Notes under the pieces: generated by a model
What the model was told of the DNA's origin: nothing
Seen by the model: the letters and a program-made list of their open reading frames with translations, nothing else
Database searches by the model: none
From: a virus
Strand: one strand, 5' to 3'
IMG/VR virus record: IMGVR_UViG_3300037245_000950
Coordinates: 1 to 32,461 of that record
Length of the DNA stretch: 32,461 nucleotides
Translations under genes and position numbers: made by a program
Shown here: positions 17,335 through 23,787 of the stretch, piece after piece
Numbering within the stretch: the stretch's first letter is position 1
Layout of the letters: every line of letters begins with the position of its first letter

Positions 17335-17691
17335 ATGGCACTGGACACAGAGGATATAAAGCTGATCACCGACCTTCAGGGAAAAATGGAGGAAAGGCTT
17401 GTGACTGCTATTGGTGGGTTAGGCTCTGGCTTGAGAGCTACAATGAAATCCGAGGTGGATAGGATTGAGGTGCTGGATGACATCAGGAACGGGAAGATCG
17501 AGTGTAATGACGAGGAAATCAAAAAGCTCAAAAAGGAAACCAAGATTGCCAGATGGATCCAGAGGAATAGGAAATTGTCAGTTATCATACTATTTATTGC
17601 GATGTTTACCGCTGCCTGGGGTTACCATACAATCAATTTCAAACGAACAGTTGAAAGGATTTTAAAAATAGAACTGAAAGAAAACCCATGA
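17335..17691 (+). CDS. membrane-anchored lysis-cassette protein, 118 aa
   Basis: A helical polar domain (residues ~1-78, with DDEEIKKLKKETK) is followed by one membrane segment (LSVIILFIAMFTAAWGY, ~81-97) and a short basic tail. This resembles XhlA-type proteins that act with holins, a comparison made on topology only. It opens the cassette that continues with the SHGC protein and two more membrane proteins. Confidence 0.6.
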   Translation: MALDTEDIKLITDLQGKMEERLVTAIGGLGSGLRATMKSEVDRIEVLDDIRNGKIECNDEEIKKLKKETKIARWIQRNRKLSVIILFIAMFTAAWGYHTINFKRTVERILKIELKENP

Positions 17692-18119
17692 AATTACTAT
17701 TAAGACGAAGATATTTAGGATCGGAATATACTATCGGATCATTGTTTATTGATGGTATTTATCTTTGTGATACGATTGAGGATAAGGTGAGGGATCTGAA
17801 TAAGGATGGTGATCTTCTGGATGAGGGCGAGGAAAAAGTTTACGGAGAGACTGCTATTCCCTATGGAAGTTATGAGATCGAACTGAGTATGTCACCAAAG
17901 TTTAAAAGGCTTCTGCCGCTAGTTTTGAATGTAAAGCATTTTACTGGTATCCGGATCCACCGGGGAAATACTGCAAAAGATTCACATGGTTGTATTCTTC
18001 CTGGGGAAAACAAGGTCAAAGGCAAGGTAATTAATTCCACTCCTTATGAGATTGAGTTGGTTCATAGGATGGAGGCGGCTATCGCTTTGGGTGAGGAAAT
18101 AATGATTGAGATAATATGA
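17688..18119 (+). CDS. DUF5675 protein with YkuD-like SHGC motif, candidate endolysin, 143 aa
   Basis: The core GIRIHRGNTAKDSHGCILPG spans residues 88-107: His91, Ser99-His100-Gly101-Cys102. The H...SHGC arrangement recalls the catalytic site of L,D-transpeptidase (YkuD) folds, where the cysteine is the nucleophile. The pattern matches phage DUF5675 proteins, found where an endolysin is expected. It lies between membrane proteins of the lysis cassette with 4-base overlaps. No signal peptide, so a holin would be needed for release. The lytic role is inferred from place and motif. Confidence 0.65.
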   Translation: MKLLLRRRYLGSEYTIGSLFIDGIYLCDTIEDKVRDLNKDGDLLDEGEEKVYGETAIPYGSYEIELSMSPKFKRLLPLVLNVKHFTGIRIHRGNTAKDSHGCILPGENKVKGKVINSTPYEIELVHRMEAAIALGEEIMIEII

Positions 18120-18379
18120 AATCGATCTGGAAATTCGTAGCCTTTATTTTGGGCGGGATTATTATTGGCATAGTTGGAGCGGATAAACTCCAGCTGGGTG
18201 TAAAGACTGTTTTTAAGGGCAAGGTGAACATTAAGCAGAAAGGGAGGGGTAACGTCCAAGACACGGATATCAAGCCAGAGATTGCAACGGAAAGTAGGAG
18301 GGCTGGACGGATTGTTAATAAGCTAGAGAAGCAGAAGGCTAAAGCACAAAAGAAACTTGAAAAAGCTGATGGAAAATAA
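18116..18379 (+). CDS. membrane protein, candidate spanin-like, 87 aa
   Basis: A single N-terminal membrane segment (FVAFILGGIIIGIVGA, residues ~7-22) is followed by a polar stretch and a strongly helical, basic C-terminus (ESRRAGRIVNKLEKQKAKAQKKLEKADGK). An anchored coiled coil of this kind next to an endolysin is the topology of an inner-membrane spanin (Rz), but no Rz1 lipoprotein was found nested in it, so the call is tentative. Confidence 0.5.
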   Translation: MKSIWKFVAFILGGIIIGIVGADKLQLGVKTVFKGKVNIKQKGRGNVQDTDIKPEIATESRRAGRIVNKLEKQKAKAQKKLEKADGK

Positions 18380-18575
18380 GAGTTGGCTTCGGGAAAACGT
18401 CAGACCGCTTATTGCGCTGATAATTATTGTTACTATTTCATTGGTGGTCCTGTTGGAGATAAATACAGAAGAAACAGTGTTTAAGCCATACATGAAGTGG
18501 GGTGCCGGATTGATTCTATTCTACTACGGTTCCAGACAGTACAGTAAATTTGTCAGTCGTAAAAAGAAATCTTAA
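18369..18575 (+). CDS. two-TM protein, candidate holin, 68 aa
   Basis: Two hydrophobic segments (PLIALIIIVTISLVVLLEI, ~13-31, and WGAGLILFYYGS, ~43-54) and a basic tail ending SRKKKS give holin topology. ATG 18369 is chosen over a TTG at 18357 since it is a strong codon and still overlaps the upstream gene by 11 bases. It is the last membrane protein of the lysis group. Confidence 0.55.
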   Translation: MENKSWLRENVRPLIALIIIVTISLVVLLEINTEETVFKPYMKWGAGLILFYYGSRQYSKFVSRKKKS

Positions 18576-18613
18576 CTTGAAGCATTTAATATTCACACTT
18601 AAAATTTTATATC

Positions 18614-18976
18614 ATGGGAGAAGAATATGGTTATGACGCAATTGAGGCCATTGTATTGGACGTGGCAAAGTTTGGCATGAAGTTTTCAGAAGCACGTTCT
18701 GAGGACAGTGCCGGAGGGAAGAAAATTACCGCTGCTGAGTATATTGTCCTGGCGGTGTTCGCCGCTCCGAAGGCTTTTGAGCATGTTGGTAACGCTAATG
18801 TTATTAAGCAGCAATTGAAGGATCTTGATCAGGTAGAGAGAGGGAAAATCCTGGCAAGGGCTGCAGAAGTTTTTGACCTGGCGAACGATGTTGTGGAAGA
18901 GGTAATTGAAAACTGGTTGGATGTGCTTTCATCTTTTGATAAAGCCATCACAGCTACACTGGCATTGAAAGAGTAA
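18614..18976 (+). CDS. helical hypothetical protein closing the late operon, 120 aa
   Basis: Not recognised. Mostly amphipathic helices, acidic, without signal peptide or membrane segment; AAEYIVLAVFAAPKAFEHV is the most hydrophobic part. It has a 38-base AT-rich leader and lies just before the strong terminator at 18997. It could be a structural or post-lysis function; context does not say. Confidence 0.6.
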   Translation: MGEEYGYDAIEAIVLDVAKFGMKFSEARSEDSAGGKKITAAEYIVLAVFAAPKAFEHVGNANVIKQQLKDLDQVERGKILARAAEVFDLANDVVEEVIENWLDVLSSFDKAITATLALKE

Positions 18977-18996
18977 TTCCTGCTCCCTCCAAGCCG

Positions 18997-19034
18997 AAGC
19001 CCTGGTATGTCGCCTGACTGCCGGGGCTTTTTTT
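18997..19034 (+). terminator. strong Rho-independent terminator ending the late region
   Basis: AAGCCCTGG (18997-19005) pairs with CCGGGGCTT (19021-19029), a 9-bp stem with one T-G wobble and a 15-base loop, followed by a run of T. It separates the late genes from the early operon promoter a few tens of bases downstream. Confidence 0.9.
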
Positions 19035-19067
19035 ATGCTTAATTCAAAATATATTTGCACTTTCTTA

Positions 19068-19097
19068 TTGAAACCTCAATATATTTTTGTATCTTTG
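19068..19097 (+). promoter_or_regulatory. early promoter P1
   Basis: TTG (19068-19070), 19 bases, then TATCTTTG (19090-19097), an exact match to the Bacteroidota -7 consensus at exact spacing. Twenty-four bases from the TTG are identical to promoter P2 at 20321. A further TATATTTG at 19050-19057 could be a second -7 box without a good -33. Confidence 0.8.
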
Positions 19098-19116
19098 TAT
19101 TATAAACACACACAAA

Positions 19117-19623
19117 ATGAAGATATTAAAGAAGGAAACCGTGAACAAACACGACACATCGTTCAAGATTGAGACTAAGCGCACAGGTAAAAATGAGCGC
19201 ATTGATCTGTACAAAGTCGTGGATGGAAAGGACCAGCTGCTAAAGGGTATGCTGAGTTCCTACAAAGAGGGTCATGACTATCTGATGAATGAGTACTTGA
19301 AAGAGTACAGTGTATTTCAGAGGTTCATTGTCGAGCTATCCAAAGCCGTAAAAGCAAGAATGTACCTGTTCGATTTTGAGGTTCCTGAGTGGAGAGAAAA
19401 CACCGATTCGAGCATGAGGTACATCAAGTTCGATTACGAGGGTGAAGAGGTGACTGTTGAAATCTGTATCGTAATCAAAACCGGATATAACAGAATCATG
19501 TCCGCTGAGACTGATTGGCTGCAGGTGATCCATAACGATGCACTGGACACGGTGGTCGAGCGGTTTGTTGAAGAGGCTTATGTTATCTTCGATGAACTGT
19601 TTACTAACGAATTAGTATCATAA
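19117..19623 (+). CDS. early hypothetical protein, 168 aa
   Basis: Unrecognised. Basic N-terminus (KILKKETVNKHDTSFKIETKRTGK), then mixed alpha/beta with aromatic residues; acidic C-terminus. ATG 19117 is chosen because the longer frame starts within the promoter -7 box. First gene of the P1 operon, so expressed early, as many host-takeover genes are, though nothing here shows such a role. Confidence 0.75.
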   Translation: MKILKKETVNKHDTSFKIETKRTGKNERIDLYKVVDGKDQLLKGMLSSYKEGHDYLMNEYLKEYSVFQRFIVELSKAVKARMYLFDFEVPEWRENTDSSMRYIKFDYEGEEVTVEICIVIKTGYNRIMSAETDWLQVIHNDALDTVVERFVEEAYVIFDELFTNELVS

Positions 19624-19641
19624 ATCTAAAAGCAGGGAATC

Positions 19642-19881
19642 ATGAAAAACATCACAGTGCTGCAATTAGCAGAGAAAATTATGGTCGCTCACAATGAAAC
19701 GTGTAGCGAGACATTCAAGGATATTGAATTAAACATTGAAGATGAAATACTTCATTTCGATGTATGGGTTCACGCAATCGGTACGCCCGATATGATTTGC
19801 GACCTCTTGAATTTAACGCTTCATATTGGAGTGAATAGCGATCCACAATCGGACAAAGCATTGGACTTTTATATAACTTAA
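19642..19881 (+). CDS. early hypothetical protein, 79 aa
   Basis: Unrecognised small acidic protein with helix-strand alternation (VLQLAEKIMVAHNE, EILHFDVWVHAIG). AGCAGGG upstream of the ATG is a weak ribosome-binding match. Second gene of the P1 operon. Confidence 0.65.
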   Translation: MKNITVLQLAEKIMVAHNETCSETFKDIELNIEDEILHFDVWVHAIGTPDMICDLLNLTLHIGVNSDPQSDKALDFYIT

Positions 19882-19887
19882 CACAAA

Positions 19888-20211
19888 ATGGAAACAAAAC
19901 ACACATCGGGGCCATGGATTATTAATGATCATATGGCTAAAGATAAACGAGTTAATTGCTTCTGGTATAAAATTCAAGACGATTCAGGAAACACTATTGC
20001 AGAGGTTAAGGGCCGTCATTGTGGTATCAACAATTCCACAGCTGAAGCCAACGCCAAGCTAATAGTGGCTGGGCTGAAAATGCTGGAAGCTTTAATTGAA
20101 ATTTCTGAAGGTAAAGGCCGCTATGATTTAGACCCTATTCAACATGCAGTAAATTGCATTGAAGATATGAAGGCACTTGCATTGGAAGCAATCGAAGAAG
20201 CAACAGAATAA
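19888..20211 (+). CDS. small phage protein of the TSGPW...EANAKLI family, 107 aa
   Basis: It fits a very widespread phage family whose members start with T-S-G-P-W, have a central nucleotide-like IAEV..RH region, and continue STAEANAKLIVAGLKMLEAL (residues ~50-71) with helical C-terminus. Family function is unknown. Third gene of the P1 operon, with a terminator 70 bases downstream. Confidence 0.75.
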   Translation: METKHTSGPWIINDHMAKDKRVNCFWYKIQDDSGNTIAEVKGRHCGINNSTAEANAKLIVAGLKMLEALIEISEGKGRYDLDPIQHAVNCIEDMKALALEAIEEATE

Positions 20212-20225
20212 AAGGAGAATTGGAT

Positions 20226-20324
20226 ATGAAAGCAAAATGTCATACCTTGCAGGGGAGTAAATTTTCATTTTGTGTGTGTAAGCGGTTGCCCTCTTCCCTG
20301 CGGGTAGCCGCTTTTTTATTTTGA
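20226..20324 (+). CDS. possible 32-aa peptide reading through the terminator
   Basis: ATG 20226 has an AAAGGAG motif 8 bases upstream, rare here, and its start shares 14 bases (GGATATGAAAGCAA) with the gene at 22148. The frame runs through the terminator hairpin and ends in the P2 -33 element. It may be a decayed start of a duplicated gene or a short leader peptide; translation through the hairpin would affect termination. Confidence 0.25.
   Translation: MKAKCHTLQGSKFSFCVCKRLPSSLRVAAFLF
20280..20318 (+). terminator. Rho-independent terminator of the P1 operon
   Basis: AAGCGGTTGCCC (20280-20291) pairs with GGGTAGCCGCTT (20302-20313) as a 12-base stem interrupted by a T-G wobble and one imperfect region, 10-base loop, and a T run to 20317. 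It sits between the early operon and P2. Confidence 0.85.
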
Positions 20325-20350
20325 AACCTCAATATATTTTTGTACCTTTA
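20321..20350 (+). promoter_or_regulatory. early promoter P2
   Basis: TTG (20321-20323), 19 bases, then TACCTTTA (20343-20350), one mismatch from TAnnTTTG. The first 24 bases are identical to P1. The ATG of the HTH gene is only 11 bases after the -7 box, so the transcript should have almost no leader. Confidence 0.75.
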
Positions 20351-20360
20351 TTATAAGAAT

Positions 20361-20675
20361 ATGGAAAACAGAATACGAATCAGAGAGGCGATTCAGTACG
20401 CCAAAAGGCAGGGAAAGAAGATCAAAAAGCGTGAGTTTGCTGGTCTGATATTTCCCTATACATCAGAGAGGTCCGCAGTTGTATGTTTGAACAACTACGA
20501 AAGGGGGGCCACTACGAAGATGGATCGCATACAGATCACAGAAATTTCTAAACGCCTGGGAGTCGATGCTAATTTTTTGTTCGGCACCCCGGCAATGTCA
20601 AACCTAAATACACACGAAAATGGAAAAACCAAAACTTCCGAACCTGAGGGAACTATACACAGGGAACTTGGCTGA
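20361..20675 (+). CDS. HTH (XRE/Cro-CI type) regulator, 104 aa
   Basis: The segment KKREFAGLIFPYTSERSAVVCLNNYERGATTKMDRIQITEISKRLGVDANFLFG (residues ~24-77) has the layout of a lambda-repressor-type helix-turn-helix: helices, then a loop with Y-x-x-G, then the I-S-K-R-L-G-V-D-x-N-F-L-F end typical of XRE proteins. ATG 20361 is chosen because a longer frame begins within the -7 box. The last 18 codons overlap the annealase gene out of frame (56 bases). It is controlled by P2, which is identical to P1 over 24 bases, so a shared regulator is likely. Confidence 0.75.
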   Translation: MENRIRIREAIQYAKRQGKKIKKREFAGLIFPYTSERSAVVCLNNYERGATTKMDRIQITEISKRLGVDANFLFGTPAMSNLNTHENGKTKTSEPEGTIHRELG

Positions 20676-21333
20676 GTTGAAAAACCAGAATGATCTAAAC
20701 ATTATGCTTAACAATCCACCGAAAGCGGATTGGATCAAAGCGCACCCATTTGTTAAAAAGAAAGATCCCAATACAGGGGAGTTGGTGCCTCTTCAATACT
20801 TACCTATCGAGCGGGTAGAATACCTGCTTACTTCAATATTCATTAATTGGTCCGTTGAGATCCGGAACATCCAAACGATTGCCAACAGCGTTGTTATGAC
20901 TGTTCGGGTACACTACCGGAATCCAGTCACGGATGAAATGGAATGGCAGGACGGAGTTGGAGCGTCACCAATTCAGACGGATGCGAAAGAGAGCGCAACC
21001 GATTTCTCAAAGATCAAAGCAGGGGCCGTGATGATGGCCGCACCAGCAGCAAAGTCGTTCGCTGTCAAAGATGCTGCCGAGCAGCTGGGTAGGTTCTTTG
21101 GAAAGGATCTCAACAGGGCAGATCAAATCGCTTACGATGCAATGGCGGGTAAGTTCGATGAAACTCCGAAGTGGCGGAAATTGCTATCAGAAAAGATTGC
21201 GGAATGTCAAGATACCGATATTACCGACAAGGTTGTGAATGCAGTTACTACACTGGAAACAACAAAGGAGTTGACGGTAGAGGATTACAAACATTTGTTG
21301 AAAAAACATTTCAACTATGAAGATCCCGATTAA
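20620..21333 (+). CDS. single-strand annealing protein, Rad52/Sak-like, 237 aa
   Basis: The core resembles Rad52-type annealases: YLPIERVEYLLTSIFINWSVEI (residues ~46-68), then a strand VVMTVRVHYRNPV, then GVGASPIQTDAKESATDFSKIKAG, and AAKSFAVKDAAEQLGRFFGKDL (~144-165), the K-x-x-x-x-D-A helix of the family. It is expected to coat ssDNA and anneal homologous strands. The exonuclease gene follows with 17 bases overlap, the usual pairing of phage recombination systems. Which of the annealase families (Sak, RedB, Erf) it belongs to needs a profile search. Confidence 0.7.
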   Translation: MEKPKLPNLRELYTGNLAELKNQNDLNIMLNNPPKADWIKAHPFVKKKDPNTGELVPLQYLPIERVEYLLTSIFINWSVEIRNIQTIANSVVMTVRVHYRNPVTDEMEWQDGVGASPIQTDAKESATDFSKIKAGAVMMAAPAAKSFAVKDAAEQLGRFFGKDLNRADQIAYDAMAGKFDETPKWRKLLSEKIAECQDTDITDKVVNAVTTLETTKELTVEDYKHLLKKHFNYEDPD

Positions 21334-22144
21334 TATTAAAGACAGGCCGCTTTCCTATTCGAGTATGAAACAATTCAGGAAAAGCCCGAAGCACTACATT
21401 CAGTATATCACTGAACCGAGAAAACCACCAAGCCCTGATATGATCATGGGTAATGCCTTTGAACTCCGGCTGTATGCATATTCTTTCAGTGATGATAAAA
21501 TGTACACAGATGGTATCTATATTTATACGAAGCCGAACCTGCGGAGCAATGCAGGGAAAGAAGAGTGGGAACAGATCAAGATTGCTGGCGAAGGCAAAAT
21601 TATGATTGACGAGGAACAGGCCACAACCGTCGAAGCGATGATGAGGTCGATGGTGCAATATCCTGAGATGGTTGCATACATTGAAAGCTTCACAAAAACA
21701 CAGACGAAGCTATCCTGGACCGACCGGAAAACCGGAATCCCTTTCATTGGAATTGTCGATGCTGAAGGTAATGCGTTCGACAGTGATTGGATATTCGATA
21801 TCAAGGTGACAAAGGATGCGGACCCCGAAGATTTTCAGAGGGCAGCTTTCAAGTGGGATTATCATATTCAAATGGCCAGCTACGCAGAGGGGTACCACAG
21901 GAAGCAGTTCCGGTTCCCGAACTTTGCATTTCTCTGTTTCGATCACCACCCACCATATAACTGCTCAGTGATCTTTGTTGAAAGCAAGGTAATGGAAGAG
22001 TCAAGGGAGGAATGGCGTAGGTCAGTGGATGCTTTTAAGTTCTGCATGGATGAAGAATTGTTCCACCAGGGATATGAATTCAGGCTGCAGACAATGCCTT
22101 ACTTCAGCTTACGGAAGTTGGGCTATTATAAACCAAAATTCTAG
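21317..22144 (+). CDS. PD-(D/E)XK exonuclease, RecE-like partner of the annealase, 275 aa
   Basis: Start LSYSSMKQFRKSPKHYI is the usual first element of this family; GNAFELRLYAYS (45-56), then GIVDAEG with Asp148, FDIKVTK with Asp161 and Lys163 (the D-x-K metal site), and QMASYAEGYHR with Gln185 and Tyr189. It corresponds to RecE/lambda Exo-like nucleases that resect dsDNA ends to make ssDNA for the annealase encoded upstream. Length is normal for phage members. Confidence 0.8.
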   Translation: MKIPINIKDRPLSYSSMKQFRKSPKHYIQYITEPRKPPSPDMIMGNAFELRLYAYSFSDDKMYTDGIYIYTKPNLRSNAGKEEWEQIKIAGEGKIMIDEEQATTVEAMMRSMVQYPEMVAYIESFTKTQTKLSWTDRKTGIPFIGIVDAEGNAFDSDWIFDIKVTKDADPEDFQRAAFKWDYHIQMASYAEGYHRKQFRFPNFAFLCFDHHPPYNCSVIFVESKVMEESREEWRRSVDAFKFCMDEELFHQGYEFRLQTMPYFSLRKLGYYKPKF

Positions 22145-22147
22145 GAT

Positions 22148-22348
22148 ATGAAAGCAAGTGATTTTAAACCTTGGGACAGAGTATTATATATTCCGAACCA
22201 CGCGAATGGAGAGGCAAATCATGAAGATTGTGAAAACGGTGTTGTACATCATATCGAGGGTGATATTGTTTTTGTTAGGTATATCAAGAACGATTATATA
22301 AACACTACTTCACATAGTACACGCCCAGATTATTTAATACATTGGTAA
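22148..22348 (+). CDS. small SH3/KOW-like phage protein, 66 aa
   Basis: Distant paralogue of the gene at 82: MKA start, W-DRVLYIP, CENGVVHHI and IVFVRYIKN elements in the same order. Function unknown. Begins 4 bases after the exonuclease stop. The stop is followed after 11 bases by the next ATG (22360). Confidence 0.7.
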   Translation: MKASDFKPWDRVLYIPNHANGEANHEDCENGVVHHIEGDIVFVRYIKNDYINTTSHSTRPDYLIHW

Positions 22349-22359
22349 AAAGCGAAATT

Positions 22360-22599
22360 ATGATTAAAGAATTCAAATTGATCAGGGTTGACTGTGATTG
22401 TTGTGGTGCTTACTATCCATCAACGAAAGATCCGGTTCACTTCCAGGATGAAGATGCGGCAAATAAAACCGTATTTGAAGAGGGTTGGAAACTGATAGGA
22501 AAATCTCACTATTGCCCTTCATGCCTCAAGGTGTGTAGGGATGCTGGTATTTCAGTTGAAACGATGTATGCACAAAAAACTGTGAAAGATGGAAGCTGA
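22360..22599 (+). CDS. small zinc-ribbon protein, 79 aa
   Basis: Two C-x-x-C pairs (Cys12/Cys15 and Cys52/Cys55) with a 36-residue gap suggest a zinc ribbon; CDCC and YCPSC are the sites. ATG 22360 is preferred over TTG 22342. Role unknown. Overlaps the next gene by 11 bases. Confidence 0.65.
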   Translation: MIKEFKLIRVDCDCCGAYYPSTKDPVHFQDEDAANKTVFEEGWKLIGKSHYCPSCLKVCRDAGISVETMYAQKTVKDGS

Positions 22600-22885
22600 A
22601 CCGCATTTCAATGGTCCGGACTATGAGCCGGAGCTTGACTTTAAACGACTGACCGGACAGATCAAGAGGGTGTTTTATACTCTGAAAGATGGTAAGTGGT
22701 GGACCCTGGCAGAGATCGCCAGATTCACCGGAGATCCAGAAGCTTCGGTAAGTGCCCAATTAAGACACTTGAGGAAGGACCGATTCGGACACCACACAAT
22801 TCTCAAGCGAAGGCGGGGAGAGCCTGATCAGGGCTTATTTGAATACTGCCTGGTACCTAATTATTCACAGCAAAAACTGATGTAA
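22589..22885 (+). CDS. winged-helix DNA-binding protein, 98 aa
   Basis: Pattern DGKWWTLAEIARFTGDPEASVSAQLRHLRKDRFGHHTILKRRRG (residues ~33-77), ending GLFEYCLV, is that of the phage winged-helix family in which T-L-x-E-I-A-x-x-T-G is followed by the recognition helix S-V-S-A-x-L-R-x-L-R. A DNA-binding role in replication or regulation is expected. Its stop overlaps the next ATG by one base (TAATG). Confidence 0.75.
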   Translation: MEAEPHFNGPDYEPELDFKRLTGQIKRVFYTLKDGKWWTLAEIARFTGDPEASVSAQLRHLRKDRFGHHTILKRRRGEPDQGLFEYCLVPNYSQQKLM

Positions 22886-23004
22886 TGGAATTCATAATGT
22901 ACACGGTGTTGTATGGCTGCTTCTGCGCCCTATCGATTCTATTTATTCTATGGAGAATCAAAACGAAATGGTTTAAAGATTTAGATGATGACAAGAAAAA
23001 CTGA
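22885..23004 (+). CDS. small single-TM protein, 39 aa
   Basis: The frame from ATG 22885 to TGA 23002-23004 gives a 39-aa product: hydrophobic helix (YTVLYGCFCALSILFILW, residues ~6-23) then a basic and acidic tail (RIKTKWFKDLDDDKKN). TAATG coupling with the gene upstream supports translation. Function unknown; small inner-membrane proteins of this size are common in phage early regions. Confidence 0.55.
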   Translation: MEFIMYTVLYGCFCALSILFILWRIKTKWFKDLDDDKKN

Positions 23005-23005
23005 A

Positions 23006-23209
23006 ATGCTGTCCAGTTGGGGTAAGTTTGTAATAGACCTTAAAGCTGATCAGGATGATCCAAAGTTCCTGAAATCTCACAAGTATTTGCATAAAGGAAT
23101 GGAGATTGCAAAGTGGCAAATATGGAACATGGGTTACAGAGATCCGGAGGCGATCTTGAAAGGTGAAACTCCGATCGTTGTGCAAATCATTGAAGAGCTT
23201 TATGTATGA
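23006..23209 (+). CDS. hypothetical protein, 67 aa
   Basis: Not recognised; helical, with WGKFVIDLKADQ, then WQIWNMGYRDPEAIL. ATG 23006 follows the small membrane gene's stop by one base; the in-frame ATG 22985 would overlap that gene by 20 bases and is the alternative. Overlaps the next gene by 4 bases. Confidence 0.6.
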   Translation: MLSSWGKFVIDLKADQDDPKFLKSHKYLHKGMEIAKWQIWNMGYRDPEAILKGETPIVVQIIEELYV

Positions 23210-23529
23210 AACAGAATGTGGTGACAGAAAGAATCATGCGGGTGCTGGTTAAACGAGGGCTTATATATCTGAAGGACTATGATGAAATTGCCCCGTTCTT
23301 TGATCAGGCTTATGCTGCAGGATATACAGAACGACACCTGGAACCAGCACACAGAAGGCCAGTTGTTCAGTTGTCGAAGGATCTGAAGAAGATCCAGGTG
23401 CATGAAAGCACAATGGCAGCGGAGAGAGTAACGCAGATCAGCAACCAAAGTATCAGTGCTTGTGCGACAGGCAAGAAAAACCACAACACTGCTGGGGGCT
23501 ACAAGTGGAAATATTTAGATGAATATTGA
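23206..23529 (+). CDS. protein with a NUMOD1-like C-terminal DNA-binding domain, 107 aa
   Basis: Residues ~52-107 (VVQLSKDLKKIQVHESTMAAERV..ISNQSISACATGKKNHNTAGGYKWKYLDE) fit NUMOD1: a short strand pair, then a helix-turn-helix with I-x-x-C-x-x-G-K and Y-x-W-x-Y at the end. NUMOD1 normally sits beside GIY-YIG or HNH nuclease domains in homing endonucleases, but no nuclease domain is present here. The N-terminus (TERIMRVLVKRGLIYLKDYDEIAPFFDQAYAAGY) is an unrelated helical domain. Probably a free-standing DNA-binding protein or remnant of a homing endonuclease. Confidence 0.6.
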   Translation: MKQNVVTERIMRVLVKRGLIYLKDYDEIAPFFDQAYAAGYTERHLEPAHRRPVVQLSKDLKKIQVHESTMAAERVTQISNQSISACATGKKNHNTAGGYKWKYLDEY

Positions 23530-23541
23530 AAGTACAATATT
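23522..23541. promoter_or_regulatory. inverted repeat overlapping a stop codon and P3
   Basis: AATATTG and CAATATT are perfect 7-bp arms around AAAGTA. The element contains the stop codon of the upstream gene and abuts the P3 -33 element. Followed by TTTG, it could be a weak terminator or, more likely, an operator for P3. Confidence 0.45.
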
Positions 23542-23571
23542 TTGATTTCTCAATATAAAATCTTACATTTG
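23542..23571 (+). promoter_or_regulatory. early promoter P3
   Basis: TTG (23542-23544), 19 bases, then TACATTTG (23564-23571), exact -7 consensus. The spacer contains CTCAATATA as in P1 and P2. The ATG at 23576 is 4 bases after the -7 box, so transcription should start at or next to the start codon. Confidence 0.75.
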
Positions 23572-23575
23572 TAAT

Positions 23576-23755
23576 ATGAATTCTTTTAAAACATCAGAGA
23601 AGCTTGAGATTTGGAGAAAGCGGAAGGGGATGACGCAACAGGATCTAGCAGATAAGCTTGGAATAACCAGGCAGACGCTTATCATAAGGATTAAGGAAAA
23701 CGTATTTAAAGCAGGTGAATTAATGACTCTGAAAACCCTTGGGTTCGAGGAGTAA
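23576..23755 (+). CDS. small XRE-family HTH protein, 59 aa
   Basis: The frame ATG 23576 to TAA 23753-23755 gives 59 residues almost wholly made of an XRE helix-turn-helix: WRKRKGMTQQDLADKLGITRQTLII (residues ~13-37), where R-K-x-x-G-M-T-Q-x-x-L-A-x-x-L-G-I-x-R-Q-T is the classic pattern. A phage Cro-like repressor or activator is the natural role. Its promoter P3 is almost leaderless. Palindromes on both sides (23522 and 23766) are candidate operators. Confidence 0.75.
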   Translation: MNSFKTSEKLEIWRKRKGMTQQDLADKLGITRQTLIIRIKENVFKAGELMTLKTLGFEE

Positions 23756-23765
23756 TTTTTTTTAT

Positions 23766-23778
23766 GTAAACATTTTAC
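23766..23778. promoter_or_regulatory. palindrome between HTH gene and replication gene
   Basis: GTAAA-CAT-TTTAC, perfect 5-bp arms, 10 bases before the next ATG. A further 8-bp palindrome ACAATTGT overlaps it (23777-23784). A run of T precedes but does not follow, so it is not a terminator; an operator is possible. Confidence 0.4.
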
Positions 23779-23787
23779 AATTGTTAA

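Noticed and set aside
19087-19119. Upstream TTG start for the gene at 19117
   Set aside because: The codon overlaps the P1 -7 box, so it would not be in the transcript; the same reasoning rejects 20340 for the HTH gene.
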